NCBI GenBank assembly: GCA_900548675.1
Contig: URLJ01000026.1
Location: 1-23,927 of the forward strand
DNA: 23,927 nucleotides
Origin: an uncultured Mollicutes bacterium
Lineage (GTDB): Bacteria > Bacillota_I > Bacilli_A > ML615J-28 > CAG-313
Direction: 5' to 3'
The translations under genes were made by a program, and so were the position numbers. Under the pieces are notes generated by a model. It was given only the letters and a program-made list of their open reading frames with translations, had not been told where the DNA came from and did no database searches. Below, one piece after another: positions 1 through 5,924 of the stretch (position 1 is its first letter; every line of letters starts with the position of its first letter).

Positions 1-587
1 TTCTTAGTATCAACAAAATCCCTAATTTGTTTTTTTGCATAACAAGCATTAACAAACATCTCGATAAATCGTGATTTGATTAATTCATCGTAAAGCGCTA
101 ATTGTTTTTCTTCTAAAGAAATACAATCTTTTATCTCATTAATTTTTTCGACCGTTTTTTGTTGAACATCAAAATCAGGAATGTCCACAGTCTCAAAAAG
201 CATGTCCTTAAGATTAACCGTCTTTCCCTGTCTTGCACTAGCTATCATGTAACGCGATGTGTACAAACTATTCTTAGCTTGAAATAAATAATCTAAATAT
301 TCACTTCTGATAATAGATGAATTGATTGAAAAAGTATGATAGGCGGGTGATACAGAATAAATATCATCTGATGAAAGGACACCGATGTCAATTTGAGTAG
401 AACCCATTCCTACTATCATGGTGTTTTTTCTAATCACCTTGTTCTTAGAGTAATCCTTGGCTAATTCCTTTTTATAAATATCCGATCTTTTTCTTATTCC
501 ATACTTGCCAACCGCAACAGGGTCATACTCTCCGTTTGTATTTTTTTCAGTGTACTCTGAAATAATATCTTTTAATTGGTATTTCAT
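1..587 (-). CDS. hsdS: Type I restriction-modification specificity subunit HsdS (partial, C-terminal part outside window)
   Basis: The reading frame runs from an ATG at 585-587 to the window edge, giving 195 codons with the C-terminus missing. HsdS is the DNA-recognition subunit of the type I HsdR-HsdM-HsdS complex. The first ~150 residues would be the first target-recognition domain. Near residues 170-182 the sequence DELIKSRFIEMF matches the central conserved helix that typically follows the first TRD in HsdS proteins. The ATG follows an AGAGGTGG ribosome site and lies 9 nt after the hsdM stop, so the two genes are one operon. Specificity cannot be read from sequence alone. hsdR is not in the window and would be expected further left. 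The family call is firm because of the helix motif and the hsdM neighbour. Confidence 0.88.
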   Translation of the reverse strand, partial: MKYQLKDIISEYTEKNTNGEYDPVAVGKYGIRKRSDIYKKELAKDYSKNKVIRKNTMIVGMGSTQIDIGVLSSDDIYSVSPAYHTFSINSSIIRSEYLDYLFQAKNSLYTSRYMIASARQGKTVNLKDMLFETVDIPDFDVQQKTVEKINEIKDCISLEEKQLALYDELIKSRFIEMFVNACYAKKQIRDFVDTK

Positions 588-596
588 AGTCCACCT

Positions 597-2150
597 CTAG
601 TTATTCAACATTTCTTCCAAAGACTTCATCAATTCTAATGATTCTTCATATGTCTCATTCAATTCTTCAAAAATCTCAGCGGTTGATCTGTATACTTTCT
701 CTTCTTTTTCTACTTCTCTATATTTATTTAATGTTAAGTCGTAATCGTTTGCTCTGATTTCTTCAACAGGAACCATGAACGACTTGTCTTTTCTTGTTCT
801 ATTGGCTTCGGCGGAAAGATTGCTAAATCTTGCAATGATGTCTGGAATATCAGAGCCTTCGATAGGCTGACGTTTAGCGTCTAAAGAATATCCATCATTT
901 GTCATATTGTAGAACCAAACATTGTCAGTTCCGCCCTTATCGGATTTTTCAAAAATAAGGAACGATGTTTTAACACCAGCGCCCTTGCTAGCTGATCCTT
1001 TCTTTGAAGGTGCACTAAAAATACCATTAGGCATCGATACAACACCTATAAGTTTCTGCTTATCAATCAATTCTACCCTTAGTTGTTTATGAGCATTATC
1101 GCTTCCGAATAAGACTCCATCTGGAACGATTGTCATGCATCTTCCGCCTGGTTTTAATAACATGTCCATTAAAGCAACGAATAGTAATTCGGTCTTCTTT
1201 GTTTTTGAAATTGAAAGAATCTTACCGTTTGTTGCAGATTCAACCAAACTGCCAGAGAATGGAGGGTTAGCTAAAACCAAATCAAACTTGCCTATGTAGT
1301 CTTTTGCGTTCTCATTTTCCAATAACGAATCCATAATAAAATTAGGGTTCTTGATACCATGTAGAACAGCATTCATGTAACCGATTCTAGCCATGTTGTT
1401 ATCGTTATCGCAGCCATAGAACATATCGTCACTAAACGTTTTGTTGTTCTTGACATTCAGCAATTCTGCTTTTTGATTAACCCTAATATATTTAGCTGCC
1501 TCAATGATAAAACCAGCTGTACCCATTGCTGGATCGATAATCTTCTCGCCTAGTTTAGGTTTCATCATTTCAACTGCCATATCGATGATGTGTCTTGGCG
1601 TTCTATATTGGCCGGAAATACCACTGCCACACATATACTCGTAAACATCACCCATTAGATCGATGTTTGTGAAATCAAGTTCAGGATCTGATAGTTTATC
1701 AACTACAGAAGTTAAAAGTCTTTCCTTGTCATCAAACCCAAAGCTGTACTTTTTAGCATATTTTCCGAATTGGCCAATAGCCGTGTTAGAAGGATCTTTT
1801 ATGAACGGAATAACATATTCCTTAATGGTTCTTGCCAGATCCATCGAATTGAGGTTTTTAAAATTCTTCCATCTAAGGTTCTCGTATGGAATTTCAAACT
1901 TAAGAGTCTCCGCTCCATTTACCAATTCATAATATTTGTATGTTCCGCTCTTAAAAATCAAATCACTTTGCTTAGGTTCGATTCCGATTATCGCTGCTTG
2001 GGCTTCAACGGCGTTTTGCTTATCATCAAGCATTTTAATGAACATCAGTGTAGTTAATTGATTAACAATATCTGAAGTCTGTGCCATATTCTCATTGTAA
2101 AAATCCTGCCATATCGCATTAATCTTATTTTTAATACTTCCTGTAATCAT
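597..2150 (-). CDS. hsdM: Type I restriction-modification DNA methyltransferase subunit HsdM
   Basis: 517 aa, normal length for HsdM. This subunit makes N6-methyladenine in the target set by HsdS and protects host DNA from HsdR. An N-terminal helical HsdM domain is followed by the GQYRTPRHI stretch (residues 180-188). The SAM-binding motif DPAMGTAGF (206-214) and the catalytic NPPF motif (295-298) follow. The ATG at 2148-2150 is preceded by a strong GGAGGGG site that lies inside the end of the upstream XRE gene. That gene stops only 1 nt before this ATG, so translation is probably coupled. hsdS follows 9 nt downstream. By eye this gene is less AT-rich than the metabolic genes to its right, which would fit horizontal acquisition, but I did not count bases. 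Confidence 0.95.
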   Translation of the reverse strand: MITGSIKNKINAIWQDFYNENMAQTSDIVNQLTTLMFIKMLDDKQNAVEAQAAIIGIEPKQSDLIFKSGTYKYYELVNGAETLKFEIPYENLRWKNFKNLNSMDLARTIKEYVIPFIKDPSNTAIGQFGKYAKKYSFGFDDKERLLTSVVDKLSDPELDFTNIDLMGDVYEYMCGSGISGQYRTPRHIIDMAVEMMKPKLGEKIIDPAMGTAGFIIEAAKYIRVNQKAELLNVKNNKTFSDDMFYGCDNDNNMARIGYMNAVLHGIKNPNFIMDSLLENENAKDYIGKFDLVLANPPFSGSLVESATNGKILSISKTKKTELLFVALMDMLLKPGGRCMTIVPDGVLFGSDNAHKQLRVELIDKQKLIGVVSMPNGIFSAPSKKGSASKGAGVKTSFLIFEKSDKGGTDNVWFYNMTNDGYSLDAKRQPIEGSDIPDIIARFSNLSAEANRTRKDKSFMVPVEEIRANDYDLTLNKYREVEKEEKVYRSTAEIFEELNETYEESLELMKSLEEMLNN

Positions 2151-2151
2151 A

Positions 2152-2349
2152 TTATTTCAACCCCTCCATATCGATATCGTTCTTCTTAAATAAATCACTC
2201 AATTTTCTTTTCATCTTCATCGTTGGCTCATGGAGATCCTGCTCCCATCTATTTACTGTTGAAAATGATGTTCCAAGCATTTCGCCAAGTTCTGCCTGAG
2301 TAATGAATAACTTGTTTCGTAATTCTTTAATCTTATCAGACCATTTCAT
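2152..2349 (-). CDS. Small XRE-family helix-turn-helix regulator at the head of the hsd operon
   Basis: 65 aa, almost entirely one Cro/C1-type HTH domain. The segment TQAELGEMLGTSFSTVNRWE (about residues 18-37) is the classic recognition-helix arrangement. The ATG at 2347-2349 follows a GGAGGG site. The stop lies 1 nt before the hsdM ATG, so the gene is cotranscribed and probably translationally coupled with hsdM. By analogy with the C (controller) proteins of other restriction systems, it may regulate expression of the modification genes or its own promoter; that role is inferred from size and position. A TATAAT -10 element lies upstream. It could also be a promoter-proximal antirepressor or an unrelated small regulator. 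Confidence 0.8.
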   Translation of the reverse strand: MKWSDKIKELRNKLFITQAELGEMLGTSFSTVNRWEQDLHEPTMKMKRKLSDLFKKNDIDMEGLK

Positions 2350-2384
2350 GTTAAGCCCTCCACTATGTAAATTGCAAATTGTTG

Positions 2385-2390
2385 ATATTA
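2385..2390 (-). promoter_or_regulatory. Possible -10 element for the XRE-hsdM-hsdS operon
   Basis: TATAAT is read on the minus strand about 35 nt upstream of the XRE start codon. No convincing -35 hexamer sits 16-18 nt further upstream, so the promoter may be weak or activator-dependent. The short sequence AAATTG occurs twice just downstream of it and could be part of an operator for the XRE protein. This is inference from a single hexamer. Confidence 0.35.
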
Positions 2391-2497
2391 TTATAGCACT
2401 TTATTGATAAAAAATCTACTAATTAACAAGACTGATTCGGGAATACTTTCGTAATTTTCTCAAATATTTCCACCTACTTCTTAAGATGCATCAGGAA

Positions 2498-2736
2498 ATC
2501 GTGTAAATCGTGTAAACTTTTAGCACCCCCACTTCAAATCGTGTAAAATTTTTAGCACCCTTTGATGTAATCGTGTAAACAGGAAATCGTGTAATCGTTG
2601 TGGTAATCGTGTAAACGTAGCCCTAATCGTGTTTTTGTGGCTATATCGTGTAATTGTCAAATCGTTAAAAAGTTTTCATATCGTTAAAATGTTCGCAAAT
2701 CGTTAAAAAGTATCCAAATCGTTAAAATGTTTAAGC
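2498..2736. repeat. Phased array of short direct repeats (ATCGTGTAAA / ATCGTTAAAA)
   Basis: At least twelve copies of ATCGTGT or ATCGTTAAAA lie in the same orientation. ATCGTGT copies begin at 2498, 2507, 2538, 2570, 2586, 2606, 2626 and 2645. ATCGTTAAAA copies begin at 2661, 2680, 2699 and 2718, exactly 19 bp apart. In the eight consecutive units from 2586 onward, a GT dinucleotide always occupies unit positions 12-13, giving ATCGT-N6-GT. The units at 2507 and 2538 also share a downstream TTTTAGCACCC block. This resembles an array of protein-binding sites. IS21-family insertion sequences are known to carry multiple repeats at their termini, so this could be one such end or a remnant of one. 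No transposase gene is visible here. An iteron-like or regulatory array is the alternative. Confidence 0.75.
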
Positions 2737-2831
2737 CTAAAAACAAAAGAAATCAGAAAAAAGCAGCTATTTTTGCCTATTCTGTTCTCTTTGAAACTGG
2801 CGGAAAGGGAATTTTTTGCCTTTGTGCCAAC
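2728..2831. other. Intergenic stretch without recognisable gene
   Basis: Between the repeat array and the tRNA terminator I see no ribosome site followed by a plausible reading frame and no strong promoter. Short open frames here run through the tRNA and terminator and are not credible genes. Confidence 0.5.
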
Positions 2832-2872
2832 AAAAAAAGGCTTGATACTGACCGAAATCATTGTATCAAACC
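2832..2872 (-). terminator. Rho-independent terminator of the coaX-tRNA-Ser unit
   Basis: On the minus strand, GGTTTGATAC pairs with GTATCAAGCC (10 bp with one G-U) around a 14-nt loop and is followed directly by a run of seven T. It begins 13 nt after the CCA end of the tRNA, as expected for the end of that transcript. Confidence 0.85.
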
Positions 2873-2885
2873 TATGCTCGTTATA

Positions 2886-2976
2886 TGGCGGAGAAAAGGG
2901 GATTTGAACCCCTGCACCAGTCACCCGGTCTACTAGCTTTCGAAACAAGCCCCTTCAGCCTCTTGGGTATTTCTCC
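2886..2976 (-). tRNA. tRNA-Ser (anticodon CGA)
   Basis: 91 nt including an encoded CCA. The acceptor stem GGAGAAA/TTTCTCC pairs fully. The D stem is CCC/GGG. The long variable arm ACCGG-GTGA-CTGGT is typical of tRNA-Ser. The T arm is AGGGG-TTCAAAT-CCCCT, and the discriminator is G, as in serine tRNAs. The anticodon arm is CTTGT-TTCGAAA-GCTAG, which places CGA at positions 34-36, reading UCG. That stem has a U-U mismatch at 29:41 and a G-U closing pair, which is unusual. The mature 5' end is only 2 nt downstream of the stop codon of the 103-aa gene, so the tRNA is very probably cut from a coaX-containing transcript by RNase P. Confidence 0.93.
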
Positions 2977-2978
2977 GT

Positions 2979-3290
2979 CTACATTTTCAAAATGGAGAGG
3001 TTTTTAATTTCATTTAGTTTATATTTCACTTCTTCGCCATTTTGCTTAATGTACAAATATTGATCATCACGATACATTGGGATTCCTTCTATTTTTTGGT
3101 AAATTTCAAAACTACAAACAATTAGGTTGTTTTCATTTTGAAGTGCTACGACACTATCAATTTTAGACAATGTGTCAATAGATGTTTTTTTATAATCAGG
3201 AAATCTACTATCGTATGTTAATTGTTTATTTTCACCTTTTACACACGAAGCTGTATCGATAAAGATCAAAGGCTCATTTTTATTTTCCAT
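2979..3290 (-). CDS. Hypothetical protein of the coaX operon (103 aa)
   Basis: I do not recognise this family. The product is soluble, about 103 residues and lysine-rich, with no signal peptide or membrane segment. A Cys lies at residue 16 and another near the middle. The C-terminal third alternates hydrophobic and charged residues (about 68-100), suggesting a small beta-rich fold. The ATG at 3288-3290 follows a GGTGAT site and lies 11 nt after the coaX stop, so it is cotranscribed with coaX. Its TAG stop is 2 nt before the mature 5' end of tRNA-Ser. Opposing frames are poorer candidates because this one has a ribosome site and operon spacing. No function is proposed. Confidence 0.7.
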   Translation of the reverse strand: MENKNEPLIFIDTASCVKGENKQLTYDSRFPDYKKTSIDTLSKIDSVVALQNENNLIVCSFEIYQKIEGIPMYRDDQYLYIKQNGEEVKYKLNEIKNLSILKM

Positions 3291-3301
3291 TTTATCACCA
3301 A

Positions 3302-4060
3302 TTAATTATATGATTTATAGTAAATAATTATTAAGCCTTCTATTAATAAATTTTCATCATAATTAAAACTAATCCGCAAATGGGGAATAATCAGTGGAGC
3401 AACTCCACCTGTTATTATAACTTTTGTTTTAGGTAGTTCTTCTTCCATTCGCAGTACCATACCTTCAATCATTGAAGCAGTACCATATATTGAACCACTT
3501 TGAATACACGAAATGGTTGAATTACCAATAGCTCTTTTTGGTGATGATAAATCAACCTCAGAAAGTTTTTCAGCAGAAGAGAAAAGACCTTTGAGAGATG
3601 TCATAACACCAGGCGCTATTGATCCTCCTAATAATTCCCTATTTTCGTTTACAGCTATAAATTTTGTCGCTGTACCTAAATCAACAATGATGACATTACC
3701 ACGATATTTATTATATGCTGAAACAGCATCAACTAATAAATCAGAACCTAATTCACTTGGATTAGCTATTTTGATAGTTAGGTTCGTTTCAGTTTTAGGA
3801 GTTACAAAAATTGGTTCCTTTTTAAAGTATAATTTACATACTTCAACCATTACCGCATCTAGTGATGGTACAACCGAAGAAATAATAATATCATCAACTT
3901 CTTCACACACTTCACCAAAAGCTACATTGCGTAGAATTTCTCCAAGTTCCAAAACATTATAAGTACGCTTTGTTTCAAATCTATGAGTAACAACAATTTT
4001 TTTATTTTTTGCTAGCGCGGCTACAATATTAGTATTACCTATATCAATACAAAGTAACAT
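3302..4060 (-). CDS. coaX: Type III pantothenate kinase CoaX
   Basis: 252 aa, normal length. CoaX phosphorylates pantothenate with ATP in the first step of coenzyme A synthesis and belongs to the ASKHA kinase superfamily. The N-terminal phosphate loop is DIGNTN (residues 6-11). GSD at 105-107 holds the expected catalytic aspartate. DLGTATK (127-133) and GGSIAPG (145-151) are the second phosphate-binding loop and substrate region, and ITGGVAP follows near the C-terminus. The ATG follows AGGAGG with good spacing, and a consensus promoter lies just upstream. The downstream unknown gene and tRNA-Ser appear to share this transcript. Type III kinases typically need a monovalent cation and resist feedback by CoA; that is family knowledge. 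Confidence 0.96.
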   Translation of the reverse strand: MLLCIDIGNTNIVAALAKNKKIVVTHRFETKRTYNVLELGEILRNVAFGEVCEEVDDIIISSVVPSLDAVMVEVCKLYFKKEPIFVTPKTETNLTIKIANPSELGSDLLVDAVSAYNKYRGNVIIVDLGTATKFIAVNENRELLGGSIAPGVMTSLKGLFSSAEKLSEVDLSSPKRAIGNSTISCIQSGSIYGTASMIEGMVLRMEEELPKTKVIITGGVAPLIIPHLRISFNYDENLLIEGLIIIYYKSYN

Positions 4061-4091
4061 TTTAGCCTCCTATTATTAAAAATACTATATT

Positions 4092-4120
4092 ATTATACTA
4101 CAATTTCAATCTTTGGTCAA
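4092..4120 (-). promoter_or_regulatory. Sigma-A type promoter of the coaX - tRNA-Ser unit
   Basis: On the minus strand, TTGACC (4115-4120) and TATAAT (4092-4097) are separated by exactly 17 bp. Transcription would start near 4085, about 25 nt before the coaX ATG. No terminator is visible after the ABC transporter gene that ends at 4128, so read-through from that operon is possible. Confidence 0.82.
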
Positions 4121-4127
4121 ATAATTA

Positions 4128-5924
4128 CTACTGATATTGCGATGTGTATAACTCGTAATAATATCCTTTTTTATTCATTAATTCCTTATGTGTTCCCTTT
4201 TCTACAATATCTCCATCATTTACAACTAATATTTCATCGGCATTAACGATTGTTGATAGGCGATGCGCTATTACAAAACACGTTTTTTGTTTCATCAGAG
4301 CAGTCATTGCTGTTTGGATTTTTAACTCTGTTCTTGTATCAACGTTAGATGTCGCTTCATCAAGAATTAACATTTTTGCATCTATCAGCATCATTCTCGC
4401 AATAGTTAATAGTTGTTTTTGACCTTTAGAAATATTTTCTCCATCTTCTGATATTATCGTATCATACCCTTTAGGAAGCCGCATAATGAAATTGTGAATG
4501 TTGGCGGCTTTAGCTGCTGCTATTACTTCTTCTTTAGAAGCGTGTGGAGCACCATAACAAATATTGTCATAAACAGTTCCTTCAAATAACCAAGTTTCTT
4601 GAAGAACCATTGCGAAACTTTTTCTGAAATCTTTTCTTTTGATATTGTAGATTGAGTTATCATCTATTTTGATATCACCACTTGAGATATCATAAAATCT
4701 CATTAATAAATTGACAATAGTCGTTTTGCCAGCTCCTGTTTTTCCCACTATTGCTGTAACAGAACCAGGCTTAACACTGAAACTCAAATTATTGATAATT
4801 TTCTTTGTTCCATTGTAACTAAAAGAAACATTATCAAAAGTTACTCTTCCTTCTACGTCATTTATTGTTATTGCCTCTGCATTATCTAATGCCTCCGGTT
4901 TTTCATCAATTATTGAGAAAACACGTTCAGCAGCAGCCAGTGATGATTGAATATCTACAAATATATTAGCTATTTCATTTATTGGACCTGCAAATTTTTT
5001 AGAATATAGTATAAATGAAGATATTGTACCTAATTTAAATGTTGGAACATATAAATATAAAATACTTCCAAAAATACAAATAAGAGAAAGCGAAAGATTG
5101 TTTACGAAGTTTACTCCCGGTCCTGTAAAAGCTCCGTAATACTCTGCTTTATACGCTGCATCTGATGCTTTTTCATTAATATTATCAAATGATGCAATTA
5201 TTTTATTTTCAATACCATATGCTTTAATAGTTTTACTACCAGTAATCATTTCTTCAACATACCCATTTAACTCGCCTAAAGTACTAGAACGTTTTTTGAA
5301 TAATTTATGTGTTCTTTTTAGCATAAATCTGGTGAAAAAGAGTGATAATGGTAATGTTACTACAAATATTATAACTAGAAGGGGAGAAGTAATAACCATC
5401 ATTGCGAAAGAACCTATAACAACTATAATGCTTGTACATATTTGAATTAAATCACTTGATAGCGATGCATTTACTGTATCGATATCATATGATAATTTAC
5501 TTATAATGTCTCCTGTTGCATTATTATCAAAATAGGCAATTGGTAGTTTTATCAATTTACCAAAAGCATCAACTCGCAATTGATGAATTATTTTCTTACT
5601 TATTTTAATCATTAGGAATGATAGTATAAAAGAAATGATACATGAAGCTACGTAAAATACAAACATCATAAGAGCTATTTTCATAACATCGTTCAATGGT
5701 ATATTACCAGGCCCACTATCTATTAAGTTCAAAGCTTTTCCAGATAAATATGGTCCAATTAAAGTGAAAGTATTTGACGCTATGGTTAAAAACAAAGCTA
5801 ATAAAAACCATCCCTTAAACTGAAGCATATAAGTTAATAATCTTTTAATCGTATACTTTTTGTTTTTTGGTTTATTAAAAGTACGATTAGACATTTTTTT
5901 TGATCCTGGATTAGTTTGCATCAT
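4128..5924 (-). CDS. ABC exporter half-transporter, subunit B (TMD-NBD, canonical Walker B)
   Basis: 598 aa: six membrane segments (about residues 35-325) fused to an ATP-binding domain (about 358-590). The NBD has Walker A GKTGAGKTT (394-402), Q-loop Q442, signature ISKGQ (498-502) in place of LSGGQ, Walker B LILDE with the catalytic Glu at 523, and switch His554. It keeps the hydrolytic residues but has a degraded signature. Its partner upstream shows the reverse pattern, so the two should form an asymmetric heterodimer of the BmrCD / TM287-288 type, exporting drugs, lipids or peptides. Start codons ATG-ATG at 5919-5924 overlap the last 14 nt of the partner gene, with a GGGGGTGA site inside it. 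The substrate is unknown. Confidence 0.92.
   Translation of the reverse strand: MMQTNPGSKKMSNRTFNKPKNKKYTIKRLLTYMLQFKGWFLLALFLTIASNTFTLIGPYLSGKALNLIDSGPGNIPLNDVMKIALMMFVFYVASCIISFILSFLMIKISKKIIHQLRVDAFGKLIKLPIAYFDNNATGDIISKLSYDIDTVNASLSSDLIQICTSIIVVIGSFAMMVITSPLLVIIFVVTLPLSLFFTRFMLKRTHKLFKKRSSTLGELNGYVEEMITGSKTIKAYGIENKIIASFDNINEKASDAAYKAEYYGAFTGPGVNFVNNLSLSLICIFGSILYLYVPTFKLGTISSFILYSKKFAGPINEIANIFVDIQSSLAAAERVFSIIDEKPEALDNAEAITINDVEGRVTFDNVSFSYNGTKKIINNLSFSVKPGSVTAIVGKTGAGKTTIVNLLMRFYDISSGDIKIDDNSIYNIKRKDFRKSFAMVLQETWLFEGTVYDNICYGAPHASKEEVIAAAKAANIHNFIMRLPKGYDTIISEDGENISKGQKQLLTIARMMLIDAKMLILDEATSNVDTRTELKIQTAMTALMKQKTCFVIAHRLSTIVNADEILVVNDGDIVEKGTHKELMNKKGYYYELYTSQYQ

Noticed and set aside
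2498..2736. CRISPR array
   Set aside because: Repeat units are only 7-13 bp and the spacing of 16-20 bp leaves no room for normal 30-nt spacers. No cas gene is visible.
2703..2948. Open frames on both strands through the tRNA and its terminator
   Set aside because: They translate the tRNA-Ser gene and terminator hairpin and have no ribosome sites.
3513..3962. 149-aa plus-strand frame opposite coaX
   Set aside because: It is antisense to a gene with full kinase motifs, has no ribosome site and gives no recognisable protein.
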